Positions 23,945-36,677 of a stretch of 64,000 nt of DNA are shown piece after piece. The notes under the pieces are model-generated. The model saw nothing but the letters and a program-made list of their open reading frames with translations. It searched no databases and was not told the origin of the DNA. A program made the translations under genes and the position numbers. Position 1 is the first letter of the stretch. Each line of letters opens with the position of its first letter. Origin of the DNA: Sindora glabra (Eukaryota; Streptophyta; Magnoliopsida; Fabales; Fabaceae); contig CM035230.1 of the NCBI GenBank assembly GCA_020226215.1, positions 5,479,501 to 5,543,500 on the forward strand, given 5' to 3'.

Positions 23945-26900
23945 GGTAAATGTTATACAAATGTTCATGGTAGCCATAATTTTATTGTATATAAATAGAT
24001 ACTTGTTTTTGTAAATATAAAAGTTTTATTCTATGTATACATTTGAATTATTTACACTAGTTATCTAACTTTTTCTAAAAAGTAATTAGAGGTTAAAGGC
24101 TTGTAAAGATGTCTAATTAGGAAGCAAGCACTAATTAGGTGTCTTTATGCCGATCACGATAGCCGAAAAAGGGGTCGTGATAGTAGGGAACTGCAGTGAC
24201 TTCAGATCAAAGGATTATGTGCATTTGTGGTCATATGAGAATAATTAATGACATATTTATCCATGCAATATTCTCACAATGGGTCAGTACAGTACATTGT
24301 TCACTAATAATGTACTCATGTATTTACTTAATATTACATATCCATGATTCATAATCATCAGTCACTATACATGCTAATCTCGATGTATTATTACTATCCT
24401 TTTCGTAATAATACTTTATTAGGGGTATTTTAGGAATAACAAAGCTATTCCAAGGATAATTATTATATTTAAGTTATAATTTATGCAAAATAAAATAAAA
24501 TAAAATATAATAATTACATTGCCAAAATGAAATGTAATACATTATGTAATATTGCAATCATCTCTATGATTAGCTCTAAGGACACACACCAACAAAAAGA
24601 TGAAGAAAATTCTAAGTTATCTTACTAGAATTGAAAAGCCAAGTTGAAAAACCTTGTGAAAGAGTTGAAGAAAATGCAAGTTTTTTTATTGGTGTGTGGG
24701 TAGGAAAATGTGCAAAAAGTTTACCTTAAAATTCTATTTAAAGAAAATCCTAAAATATTAAAGCCTCCTTGTTAGAAATTTATAGAATTCTCCTTCATGA
24801 TGGGTAGCACATGAAAGCACATGTTTACAACTCAAAATTAAAATATTTTTGTTGAAAATCCAATTAAAATGAGATAAATAAATTGCCTTAAAAAATTATT
24901 AATAAATGTCCTTAATTTTGTAAGTATTTACTAAATTACCTAAGTTTTCTACACATTTGGGCTTTGTTTTATTGGGTCTAAATTTTTTTTTTTAGATTCT
25001 AAGGTCATGTTAGGGCCTAAAAAATAAAATTAAGTCAATCCAAATAATTTAGGATAATTTATTTCAAATTTAGGCTCAATCTCTAGGTTTTGGGGTTAAA
25101 CGAGTAAATTTTTAGTTACTTGAGATCCTAATTTCTTATCAAATTTCTAAAATTTTTTCCCAAGCCTAATGTTAGGTTTTTTATGGTATTTTGACCCATA
25201 CTAATTCCTAACATAAGTTTGGTAGAAATTCTAGATAGATATTTTAACCTATCCTAAATTTATCTTTATGATTCAACCAAATTTCATTCAATTTCATTAC
25301 CGGCTCTCTATTATGATAAATTTCTATTCAAATTTTCTTCTTAAATTTTCTTGCTCTACTAGGTTATTTCATTCACCTTAAAGTTTGCAAAAAAATGGAT
25401 AGAATCCCTTATTTTGGATAGAATCCCTTATTTTTGGATACTTCCTAGGGGCCACACACCTTAGATTGTGAAACCTATGAATATTCTTAGATACAATAGT
25501 ATTAAACATACACACAATACCATACAATTTCAAACTTATACACAAATAAATATTTCAACATATCAAGTACTAAATTAATATAATATTAATTCATATCCTG
25601 ATCTTAATTTTATCAAAACTTCAATTATCAAATCTTTCAACTAGAAAGTCTTTGACTCTTCATGCATAAGGCAAAGCTCAAATAGAATATCTTAACTTGA
25701 AAATATTGAAAATAAAATGGATTGAGTTACAAGAACACAATGAGCATATATCTACCACTACCTTCTAAGAGATTAGCTTTATATATACATACATAATAGT
25801 TACAAACTAATCATGTATTAAGTTTGAAACTAATAACAAACCTATTCCATGGAAACTAATAACAAGCCCATTCCATGGATTTTTGGATTATATAAAACCA
25901 AGCCTTGGATTAAGTGTGCACCTACACACAACTAAGATTCCATATCTCACATTACTAATCATAGTAAACTTAACTACTCACTAGTACACAATATCCTTGT
26001 AATACCACATGCCATCTGTTCTGATGGTCATTACATTTATAAATAGCCATTAAAGCTTAACTATAATTGGATCAATACAATCACATCAAGTTCTTGCAAC
26101 CATATCAAATAGAAGTATTTAATTACAAACAAATTTTCAACATCACATCGTATCACATACTCATTTATAATAAATATACCTACATTCACCCTTTAAATTT
26201 CTAGGTCAATCTTATATCCTTTACAACTGTTTGTTGGGAATTTCCCATCTGACTTCCATATTATCATCCTATGATAATTCACAATTTTCAATGCCACTCA
26301 TGATATGATTTATTGATAATATACACGTGTGAGCTCAACTCTCATATTACATATGTTTATAGATATTTCGATGTAAAGTAACTAATTCATCATAAGGCAC
26401 TATCAAAACATGCAACAATAGATCTATGTTTATAATAATGCTATCATGTTCACCCATAGGACCATATCATACACATATCAATGAGGCAAAATTGCAATTA
26501 ATCAATAGTTAAATGCACCATCACTATGCTTTCCAAGCATAGTCATTTAACAATTACTCAAACAAATAATTGCATTTATTCCATGAATATTAGTTTTGCA
26601 TTTACCTAAGTAGATAATTGCTTCCTGACTATTGATAACATCTCCATATCATTTATATAAGAATACAACGATAACTTAATAATAATCTATGCTATACAAG
26701 TGTACCTTAAAGAACTCACATATAGAAGTATATATATATTCTATATCATCCATAAGCATAAAAATTATAATACCTAACTATCATTTAATTATAATATTTA
26801 TTAAGGGTGAAATATATACTCACTTGGTGAAGTTGCCCATCCATTTTGAGAAGCTCATGAACACCTAAAATTTCTTTTACTTTTTTCCTATATTCATCAT

Positions 26901-28096
26901 TTATAATGATAGATTATAAACATAAGGACACCACTTGATTTATTTTCCAAAAATTATAATTCCACAACCAACATTCTAGAGCATAAGATTATTATTTTAC
27001 TAGGTCTAAGCCAAGTAATTGTGATAAGATAGCAAATTAAAATTTTTCCAAACTAAGCATCAAACAATTAAGATATGAAAACTTTATGTCATAAGGATGC
27101 TTTATTTTCAAATGAATTCTCTAGATTACATTTCATGTATTAGGAGTTTACTTAAATTTCAAGATGCTTAATTATGAAAATATGATATTATAAAAAGGCT
27201 CTAAACTCTTTGTTTAACAAAATTATACACTTAACTCCTAATATTTTTTAACTCTATCTCTCTAAAATCACCCATTCCCTTTTCACATCTTTAGGAATTC
27301 TTCAATTTAGACTTGAATCAACTTGTAATTTTTCTTAAAACATTCTAATCATAGCATTACAATATTTTGTATCATAAAGACCATGTTCCTCAAGCTATCA
27401 TCGTATATTTAAAATTACTCATAGAATGACTTTTCTAGATTATACCTTTACAATTAAAAGCTATTCAAATTTTATTCTCTAGATTGACTATATTTGCGTT
27501 GATCTAGCATTCTAAAGCACAATATTTTTATTTTTCAGAAGCACTATCATAATTTTTAATAATAAATACAAATGGGTTTTCCTTAAAATAACTCAAATCA
27601 TTAGAATATATAATTTTTTTTTGTATAGAAGAGTTTATGGCTACTAGAGGATGTTGCCAATGCCAAAAAACATATGGATTCACCATCTAGAAGCTTTCCC
27701 TTAACAGCTCCTCTACAATGGCTACTTGTCACCATTTTTCACTATTGACTCCAACTATCAACTTGAAGTGAGTAAAGGTAGCACGACTGCAGCAAAAGAA
27801 ATGAGAATCATTAGAGGGTGAGGTTTGCAGGGATCCTTAAGTAACATGCACTAGCTAGAGAAAGCCAATCTAGTGCTCATGACTTCACTAGTTCCTCTCA
27901 CTAGCTAGGTTATTCTTATATATGAAGGAGTTGCAATAAGATAGCTAAGGCCACTTGCTTAGTTGATGGTTCTAGTAGCAAAGGAAACAACATCAACTGA
28001 ACATACAACAGCTCCTAAGCAAAGAAGTGGCACAAAGCAAGAGGGAGAAAAGAGGAAGAGAGAAAAGTAGGTGAGAAAAGAGAGAGGAGCTATCAC

Positions 28097-29720
28097 GATG
28101 ATGAGAAAAATATTTACTATTTTATTTTTTCCTATTTTATGTTTAGGCCTTGTTTTATAATTTATGGTCAATTTTACAAGTTTGTGAATTTATTCGATAA
28201 ATGCTGGATTTTTATAAAATTTTTATTTTTTAGTCATATCTTAGGCTCCGGATGTTGAATTAATACAAACTTTATATTGTTGGAAAGTTAAAAGAGAGAT
28301 CTACAACTTTTATATTTTGGTCAAAACCCAGTTCGAACTCCTTCAAGCCTTTACTTGGCTGAGAAGCTAAAGTGATGTTTTTATCCCAGCTAAACCTATT
28401 TTAGTATTTGGGCCATATTTAGAGCTATAGTGGTCTAATTAATCTAAAATCAAGCCCCAAATTCTCAGAAGACACAGGCCTACAACTTTCATATTTATAG
28501 ATCTTCCAGATTTCATGGTCAAAATTAGGCTGGAAGTATGGGAATTTCTTAATGCAATTTCTAGAAATTTAATAGCTTCTAGAAATTTGATTTAAATAGG
28601 TCTAAGCTTCTAGAAATTTTGAAAAGCATTTTTATTATAATTGTAATTCTAAAAAACATCTAATCCAAGTCTAATAAGGTTTTAGGTTAACTAGGTTATA
28701 TAAATAGGCAAGAGAGCTAAAGAGAATAATACATTCACAATTACAAGTAGATTCATTCAGCAGCTAGCTCCCTACTTCTTCTAGCTCTCTTTGTTTCTCA
28801 TCAATGGAGGCCTAAATTTATGGTTGATTCAAGGATTCAAGGCTCTCCTCTTGAGAATTATGAGATCATGATTTGTAATGTTGACCTTTCTTAATTAATT
28901 TTCCTCTTTCTCTATTTACTTGTGCTAAAAGCTTTGAGATTCCTTATGTTGGATATTGATTTAATATAATTAATATTCACCCTTATGATTTCTAATTTCT
29001 TTGCTATTTTGATATGAAACTATAGTTGATAAATCATAGTTTTATTTATAGGGACAGAGGGTTGAAGGATTAATTGGAGATTTCTAATTTGGTTTCTCAA
29101 ATCAATTGAATTTTATTTATAAATTAATTTCAATCTAGCATAAGGATTAAAGCGATTGCTTAATTCAGCTAATTTTAATTTATCAAATCCTAGGCATTGT
29201 CTAGCATAGAAATCATGAATTATTACAGATATTATGGGTAATTCAATGTTGAAGAATTAATTAGAAAAAGTCAAATCCTAATTGATCTATTATTAATCCA
29301 ATTTAGGGTTCTCAATTTCCTTGAATCAATTATTTGATTCCATTGAGTTTCTTCTAATTTTACTTCTGCTTTGCTTTTATTTTGTGCTTATTTAATACAT
29401 TGCTTTTACATTAATTTTGTGTAACAAAAGCCCCCGAATTATACATTTTGTATTGCACAATTGCATAAATAACATATAACATATATTATATATATTGCAT
29501 TCTATTTCTGCATAACATTCTATTGCATTGCATTCTGTTTACAATAGTTCTTCACATTTTCATTGCATAAAAATTTCAATAATTGTATAGGTATTGTTAG
29601 GAAATCATTTAGAAAAGGTAAAATCAAGGATCACTAGGGGTACAACTTGTTTGTGCCACTATACAACATTATTTTTAAGCAACTAATTTTAATACAATTT
29701 TGGTGCATTGCGGCATACAC
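28097..29720 (+). mobile_element. Family D repeat, copy D2 (1624 bp)
   Basis: This is the second copy of the D1 repeat, lying in the purine-rich leader of H4. ATCAC stands directly on both sides (28092-28096 and 29721-29725), an exact 5 bp TSD that fixes the borders. It starts GATGATGAGAAAAATATTT and ends GCATTGCGGCATACAC. Strong matches to D1 run throughout, for example 'ctttatattgttggaaagtt', 'tatataaataggcaagagagct' and 'aaggatcactaggggtac'. No open frame and no inverted termini are seen. Confidence 0.8.
28697..28708 (+). promoter_or_regulatory. TATA box of repeat D2
   Basis: TATATAAATAGG, identical to that of D1 and at the same distance from the start of the element. Confidence 0.5.
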
Positions 29721-30397
29721 ATCACAAGGAAAGAGAGAAAATCAAGAAAAAGGAAGCGGAAGTTAGTGAGAAGAAAGAGAAAGAAAAAGAGAGAGTTGAT
29801 AAAAAGGAAAGAAAGGGCAGGAGTGCTGGTGGGAAGGGAGAGAGAAAAGAAAAAGAAATATAAGGGAGCCTTGAGTTATGATTCAATGCTTTTCTCACCA
29901 CATAGGCTCATTTCTTCTTTTAAATCTCACCCCTTGCATTTTAAATTTAAGATCATCTTAACCATTAATTTATTTTAACAACTCTTTTTTATATAACTAA
30001 TTTTATAATGTCAACTCCATTATTTTCAATCTCCCCTCAATATATACATATATACATTTTTAAAGTCCTAAAATAATTTTTTCATACTTCCACAATTCTC
30101 AAAAATAGTTTATTAAATATAAATGATCTATTTCATAAATCCTTGTACCCAAGATCATTAAAAGTATGTTCAACTTGTAAGAAATTTTTTGTAAAAATTA
30201 TTTTAAACTAGTCTTGAATCAATAATAGCCATATTAAAATAAATATATATCAAATATTATCATTGATATCATTTAATATTCTAGGAATTTTAAAAAAGGA
30301 AAAGAAATTTAAAATCAAACATGAACTGAATAAATAAGATAAATATTCACAGGTATTAAAATTTGTAAAGCTTTAAATATTAACTAAAGGTATTACA

Positions 30398-31871
30398 TGG
30401 AGGGATTATAAAGATTAGTCTGATGCCTTATATTCTAAGTCACATAAAATGACGTGGGGTAAGGGGGAGGCATAAATCTGGGATGTGTGGTCATGGTTAG
30501 CTTAGAGTTATAAGGTAAAACCTTTATGCTTACCTTGCCAATTAAAGTAAATGATATTATAGTTATTGATATTGTCATGGTTAATGTACTCTATATTTAT
30601 TATGTTTTAGTATTGTAACTTGTGAATTTATCTACTTTTAAATGAGGAGAATTATCGATAAGAATATGTTAAATATATGTTTTGTACATGATAGATTTTC
30701 ATGATTATAACTAATTAGAAAATTAGTTAGATACCCACCTCACTAAGTGATTTGTTACTCACTTTACTTATGAAAATATCATTTTAGGTACATTCTCTCA
30801 ATGCTATTGAAATTGTTGATATGCTACTACATTTTGAGTTAGGTTTCATTAGAATTCATATGCATTAATGTGCTCAATGCTATTGAAATTGTTAATATGC
30901 TACTACATTTTAAGTTAGGTTCCATTAGAATTCATATGTATTAATGAGCACAACTATATCAATTGATTGATTCACCCATTGCACTTGTTATTACATTACT
31001 ATTATTCAAAAAGCATGGAATTTCCAAGGTAAAAAGAAATGGTTTCCAAGTAATACATTGAAGGAAACTTGATTTTTGAACTTAAAGTCATCTTTGATGT
31101 AATTTGCAAATAGAACCTTTTAATTTCTAAATTTTATGACCCTAATCTTATTTTATTGTTTCTGCTTTATGGTTTAAGCTTATGTCAAAATATTTTAATT
31201 TCTTAAGGAATTATATAATATTGCTTATTTAAAATGTTTAGCTTTCTAAAATGTTTAATAGCTTGCTTTTTTGTTAAAATTATGTTTCAATTATATCTTT
31301 TACCAGAAGAAAAGATTCCTTCTATTTTATCTACGACTTTGATTTTAAAAGAATTTAGTCTAATTTGGCTTGAATTTCATCTCCAAAAGGAATTATTGTA
31401 TCTTTTTTTTTTAATTTTAGAACATGTTTTAGAATGAAAGAAAAAGAATTTCTTACATTTCTAAATGTAGAAATGAGTTTCTATTATTTGGTGTGACTTA
31501 TGATTTTTTATATAGAAGAGTTAAATACTTCTGCTACTGTACCTTTAGACTTCAAGATTTAAAAATAATTGTTGTAAAAAAAGGATATAAGAAAATGAAC
31601 TTACATGGAAATGGAAGAAAAAGAAAATAAAGGGGTTGTAGTTTTTTTTTTTCAATTTAAAAGATTCTACCTCCATAATTATGTATGACTAATTTTGACT
31701 CAATAAAAGAAAAAATCTTTTAGCCAAATTTTCAATTTTGTATTTGTGTATCATGCATGTTCTCTAAAAATAGTCAATACTAAAAATAATGACTAGTTTA
31801 AAAAGGCTTGTAAAGATGTTTAGATGATATTTTTATGCTAATCATTATGGTCTGGAAATTGGATCATGATA
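30398..31871 (+). mobile_element. 3' half of family G LTR G4
   Basis: It begins at the right side of the H4 insertion and matches the complement of G8 (49525-49660), including 'gggaggcataaatctgggatgtg'. It goes on through a 'gttactcactttac' box and 'attttaggtac' acceptor-like site to the G 3' marker 'ggcttgtaaagatg' and the end GGATCATGATA. A decayed primer site follows, so this was a 5' LTR of a G element. Its 5' half would lie left of the window, beyond the whole nest. Confidence 0.68.
30797..30948 (+). repeat. Tandem duplication of a 76 bp unit
   Basis: Two adjacent copies (30797-30872 and 30873-30948) starting 'ctcaatgctattgaaattgt' differ at only a few positions. It is not seen in the other G LTRs at this place, so it arose within G4. 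Confidence 0.9.
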
Positions 31872-32561
31872 GAGCTAGTATTCAAGCATGGTTTAGACAA
31901 ACTATGGTTTTATAAATTTGGACTAATGGTATACTGGTGGCTTGAGTAATTGTAGAATAGTGTAATGAACTCTAGCTAAATGTACTAAACCATTTCCACA
32001 TTAACAATCTTAACAGAGCCATTAAAAGTTCTAGGTATATGTTAATTTTGTTTAAATTAGTTTTTTTAGATAGAAAAACTAGGATAAATTTGGGTAATTT
32101 GAAATGTCCTTCTAATAGAATTTTAAAAGGATAAGAAATTCTAAACAGATTTACCATTACTAAATTATGGAAAGAAAATTTGATTTAAGGATAGTTTGAA
32201 ATCGATTTATAAGATTTTGGAATTAAAAGTCCCTAAATCTTAAGAGTATTAATTTGCTAATAAATCATTATAGAAGGGGATTTATGGTTTAATGTGACAA
32301 GATTGTAAAGCTAGATAGACTATCTAGGAATAATGATTTTTACCTATAGAAACCCAAGAATGAGTAAGAAAAGATATTACCTAAGGTAGCTATTAGTGAT
32401 GGATCTTTAGAAAAGTAATACTTGAGATTAGAGAATAGTTATCCTCAAGTATTTTCCTTTATAATTACATTTGGGTTTTATAATGATGATAGAAAAATGT
32501 AATTAGGGACAATACTAAGTATAGTTAAACAAATAAGGATAAATAGGGATTATATATGGAA
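31872..32561 (+). mobile_element. Remnant of a G element internal region
   Basis: It follows directly on the LTR end. TAGTATTCAAGC (31876-31887) keeps 8 of 12 bases of the tRNA-Met primer site, and the following 'atggttt' matches the H primer context 'gtatggttc'. The remaining ~670 bp are AT-rich with stops in every frame. I could not recognise gag or any pol domain. It is cut by the reverse G fragment that starts at 32562. Confidence 0.5.
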
Positions 32562-32886
32562 TGTATCATGACCTGATTCTTGGATATCATGATTAGTATA
32601 AATATACCTAACTAATATCAATATACTTACTAGATGTCCTTACAAGCCTATAAGATACTTCTAACTCATCTACTTTTTTAACTCTATTAAGAATATAAAT
32701 AGGCATTGATAGAAAATAAAACTACTTGCATGTGCATAAAGAAGTTCAAAACATAATTTATATATACGAAAGATATTTATACAAAAGTGCAATTTTTTTT
32801 AATAAACATGACTTTATACAAAAATTCTTTCAAAGGAAAGAACCCTTAACTATGACTAGTTTATTTCCATTCACTATCTTCCTCAG
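32562..32886 (-). mobile_element. Fragment of family G LTR G5 (minus), 3' terminal part
   Basis: TGTATCATGACCTG and the following 'tatcatgattagtataaa', 'gtccttacaagcct' match the complement of the G 3' end as in G2 (16737-16830). It stops after 325 bp, where G6 starts in the opposite direction. Either G6 inserted into G5 and the rest of G5 lies beyond G6, or the arrangement reflects a rearrangement. Confidence 0.65.
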
Positions 32887-34657
32887 TGTAATATCCTAAG
32901 AAATAATATAGAAAAAATTTAAATAGGAAAACCCCTGAATTAGAAAACTCGATAGGAAAATTGAGCAAAATTTAGAAGAATCCTAGGAGTAGTTTCGGTG
33001 TATACCCAACTAGAATTTTTATGAGAATTTTATTAGAAATTAAAATAGATAAAAAAAATTCAATTCAAAACCTAATAATAAGTTTAGAAAATTTTGTATA
33101 GGAATTTGCTGGAATTCTAAAACTTAGGTAATTGAAAAGTGAAAAATTGAGTTGAAAACTTAGCAAATTATTTTGAAAACTCTTGGGCTAACTTAAATTA
33201 ATTATTTTAAGCCCAAAATGTTTATGGAAGTTTAAAAATAAAGGCTTAAAAATATCTAAAAATTTAGGGGTAAAAATATAAAGAATAAAAAATTTAGGGT
33301 TAATTTGTATTAAACCTTTTTTATCTTTTTAATTAGCTAAATTTTATTGGTATTGAGCTAGTTTGGCCCAATATTTATAATTCCAAATTTGATTTCTAAA
33401 ACCCAAAAATATAATCCTAAGCTTCTAAAAGAAGCCAAGGACATAAGTGAAAAAAATGAGGAAAAACTAGGGCTAAATTATGATAAATCCTTTTTGCTTT
33501 TGTAATATTCCCAAAAGAAATAAGGAAATTTTTAAAGGAAATTTCAATTATAATTTTGAATAAAATTTATTAGGTGTTATTATAGATCATTAAATTAAAA
33601 AAATTACATAAATGCCTTACAAGAAGATTTTAGCATCGATAAGTTAAAAATTGACATTTCAAGTTCAAATTTTTAATATTTCGATTTGACCTTTTGATTT
33701 GGAATTTATTTTGGCCAATTTTTGGAAGCCTATTAATAATTTTTATATAATCCATCTTAAAGAAAAGAAAAGAAAGCCCAATAGGGGATTTTTCAGAGTT
33801 AGGCTAAAAAATCCTATTAAGCCCAAATAAATACAGTAAGACCTAATAAGGGTATCATAAGCCCAATAAGGATCTAAATGAGCCAAGTCCTAACAAAAAA
33901 CCTACCAAAGGCCTAATAGTGGAAATAGAAGGCCAAATGACAAAAGAAATCTAAAAGCCTTATAATATTTCAAGAATAGAAAATGGGCTTAAAAATGCAA
34001 ATGGGCCCAAATCTGAAATTAATTAGTTTGAGCCTATTTCAGAGGCTTTATGGATATTAGAAATAAATTACATGAAGGTCCAAATGGAAGTAATGAAAGG
34101 AATTACTCAAATATCCAAAAGGAAATATCAATTAGAAAACTCCCTAAATAGTTAATCGGATAGCATAATCGAGTGAAATTCAAGTAGATTGTAAAGAAAA
34201 TTAAGATATGTACTTATTAAGGACTAATATGAGTAAAAAATACTTGTAAATAAAAAAAGGAACTACTAGAAAATAATTTATTATATTTATGGCTCGATAA
34301 GTTGAAAATTTGTCCTTTTAAGCCCAAAACTGAGATATATTCAAATTAGGTAATTTTATTTTATTTTGGACTCATTAGGCTTTTCATTTGAGGTTGAAAT
34401 TGAGTTTTAGGAGGGCCCACACATGCAGCAAGCTCCCAATGGAAGCTAAGATGTAAATATCATTAAGTAAAAAGTCAAGGGCATTTTTGAAAAAATGGGG
34501 CAAAAATTGCAATTTGTTTAAATCTAATTGGCTCAAAAGTGATAAGATGGAAAAGGGAACAACAAGCAAGACAGCTACCCCTAGCCATGCTTATCATTTA
34601 TTTTTTAATTAAAATTAAAAGAGGAAATTTAACAAATTTTGATTGGTTAGAAAGTTA

Positions 34658-34666
34658 TATAAAAGG
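34658..34666 (+). promoter_or_regulatory. TATA box of LTR G6
   Basis: TATAAAAGG, the counterpart of 21831-21839 in G3, but ~1.77 kb into the LTR instead of ~0.8 kb, which agrees with extra sequence upstream. Confidence 0.45.
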
Positions 34667-36559
34667 AATTTTTCTTAGCTAAAATGCAACACATTCTTCA
34701 ACCATTTTTCCTCAAACAACCATGGGCCATTAGAGAGCTAAAAATATGCATTTTTCACACTTTAATCTGGGGAAAAAATTTTAAAAGAGAATTTATAGAA
34801 AAATCTTTGCAAGTGATTGCTGTCTTTAGAAGTGAAGATAAGAAAGTAAGAAGAGAAGGTGAGTGGAAATTCTTCTTCATCCCTGAAAATATGATTTAAA
34901 ACATTTTTAGGTTATTTATGGTGTAAGGTTATGATCTAGAGTTTTTGGAAACTTTTGAAAAATTTTAGATATTTTTAAGAAGAATTTTCATGAACATAGG
35001 TGAATTGAGCTCAAAATTGGAAATTGGGCTCTACCCCTTTTTTTCTAGGAATTTTAACCAATCTATCGATGGTTAAAATTTATGCAAAAATATTTTTTGA
35101 GACCTTACATGTTTATAAACTAATGGAAAAATTCTTTAAAAGAAAACAAAACCAAAATCAAATTATTATCATTGAAATTTTATGAACATTTAATTTCAGA
35201 TATTACACATGGTTTTGATTTTATAATTTTTTATGTTATTTGATGATATTAGGATGTTATTGAGTAGAGAAAATTAGTGGAAAAAGTTTCACTAAAATAG
35301 ATAAAAAGATGAAAATTCTATTTAGGGGTTTTATTAACATGTTTTTGTTGCCCTCTTGTAATCATGTTTGAAATAATCACAAATTTTGATTTTTAAATAC
35401 CATAAATTATGATAGGATATATGAGAAAAATTTTGGAAAATTTTGAAAAATTTTAAGAATGTAAAAATTGAATGTTTAATAGCCTAGGAGAAATGAAGAC
35501 AAAATAGGATACTAGCAAATTTTGCTTTTATTCTTGGGATATTTGGGCAACCAAATAATGGAAAAATTATGAAAATTTTTTTATTACCTTTTCATATGTT
35601 AGAAAACTCATTGCCAAATTTGGTAATATTTGAAGCTTATCTAATTATCCAACAAAATTTTCTATTTCAAATGCTCCAATGCAATCCTAATTTTGGACCT
35701 TGTCTGTGTAGTCTTGGGTTTAGAAATTTTTGAACCACCAAATGATTAATAAAAATTATTTAAATTTCAATATATGTCATATATGATTTTATTAAGTTTG
35801 TATGAAAATTTAGTAGTAATTAAAGTTAATTTGTTTATCTAAATAATAGATTTATTATGACAGCTCTAGTGCTACCAAATACCATAACTTTAAGTTCATG
35901 ATTTTGGTGCACAGTGAAAATCACGAAATTAATTATATAAAAATTGAGTGATTCATTATTTAACATGTTAAGGATGCTATGTTAAAATTTGGTAATTTAT
36001 AGAAGTGATTTGAATATTAAAAAAGCCTTTCCCTTACATAACACTCCATGTTGGCCCTGTTTTGAGAATGTGCCTTCACTTCTATGTGAACAGTACCAAA
36101 AAACTATAATGGTGTAAGATACTTGACCTTTGATAATTCACAATGAATTAATAATATGCCAAGGGTTTTAGATAAATTTTTGGTAAAAATTAAAATGAGT
36201 TTAAACGGTAAAAGAGGGATTTACTTATGAATACCCCTTTATGGTATAATAAAGCCTTTGGATTGGTGAAGTATGTTTTGAATTAATATTATACACTTAT
36301 TATTCAAATAGCTTTTAGTCTTGATGATATATTTATTGTTAAAATAATTAAAAAAGCACTTACGGCTAGGTTGGTATTTTGACTATACCTATGATATATC
36401 TTAACAAAATGCATGGTTGATGCCTATGATGTCCTATCATGGTTAATGTTAGTGGTGTCCCATCATTGCTCATCATGAGTATGAATGCTTATTCTATATT
36501 TAATTTGTGGGGAAAATATGCATCTTTTGTCTGACTTAGGTGAAGGGGCTTAAAGAATG

Positions 36560-36655
36560 TTCAAAGTTATAAAGGGGAGAAGGGGCATAAGCCGAGTTCG
36601 AAGTTATAATGGAGAAAAAGGATATAAGGTGAGACCAAAGTTATAAGGGGGAAAC
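36560..36655 (+). repeat. 37 bp tandem repeat, about 2.6 copies
   Basis: Units at 36560-36596, 36597-36633 and a partial one from 36634 share the core 'aagttataa'. The same 37 bp spacing is visible at 41942-42000, in the second H internal region. Longer G copies have only one clear unit here. Confidence 0.7.
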
Positions 36656-36677
36656 TTAAGTAGCAACTATAGCCATT

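Larger units (their letters stand above)
21033..24182 (+). mobile_element. Family G solo LTR G3 (3150 bp) nested in C4
   Basis: It starts TGTAATGACCCCACC and ends GGGGTCGTGATA. GTAGG at 21028-21032 and 24183-24187 is an exact TSD, and removal restores C4 'ctcatgtagg|gaactg'. It is the best-kept G copy. It has a TATA box near 800 bp, a leader with 'aagagaagaag', the marker block 'ggtggttagtaatgg..gatataag' (23350-23440), a 'ttactcactgag' box with a splice-acceptor-like tract, a short reading frame (23621-23944), and the 3' marker 'ctaattagg' repeated twice (24111-24139). It is a gypsy-type LTR by its termini; the lineage is not established. Confidence 0.9.
19783..24594 (-). mobile_element. Family C solo LTR C4 (minus), split by G3
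   Basis: Its left end TGTTAGG and right end CACACACCAACA are the complements of the C3 end and start. Inner blocks match C3 in reverse, for example 'gtcattgtcaa..tagtaagaac' near 20555-20585 and 'aggcatggagtgtgtcatcc' at 20736. Removing G3 leaves 1657 bp, the family size. Flanks GAAAT and AAAAG are a poor TSD. The empty site in G2 (18930) shows the same host sequence without it, which supports a clean insertion. Confidence 0.82.
11909..25371 (-). mobile_element. Family G LTR G1 (minus), host of C2, G2 and C4
   Basis: G1 survives as four pieces: 11909-13396, 16672-16736, 19746-19782 and 24595-25371. They rejoin into the order seen unbroken in G2, for example 'aacttgtaaaa|gcctcttt' and 'catgaag..aagatgaagaaaa'. 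The first piece aligns with 17353-18850, and the last with 18940-19740. Its right end, GGTTATTTCA, is a decayed complement of TGTAATACC. The first ~600 bp on the left are cut off by the H element. Beyond the right end, family H sequence (H4, minus) resumes. Confidence 0.7.
25372..30397 (-). mobile_element. Family H LTR H4 (minus), split by G1 and D2
   Basis: Reading on the minus strand, it ends on the right at TATTACA (complement of TGTAATA). It shares with H5 and H6 'atggata..cccttattttt..cacttcct..gggccaca' (25395-25460) and the 'atatatactcacttggtgaag' block (26814). It also shares the purine-rich complement of the leader (27980-28090 and 29726-29870). TGGAG follows at 30398-30402; the left end and its TSD lie outside the window, beyond G1. 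A 21 bp unit 'ggatagaatcccttatttt' is doubled at 25396-25436. No coding sequence was found. Confidence 0.72.

Noticed and set aside
33501..33520. TGTAATATTCCC as another G LTR start
   Set aside because: The aligned stretch of G3 near 21636 reads 'tgtaataaatccc', so it may be ordinary inner LTR sequence. No TSD was found. Kept only as part of the G6 duplication question.
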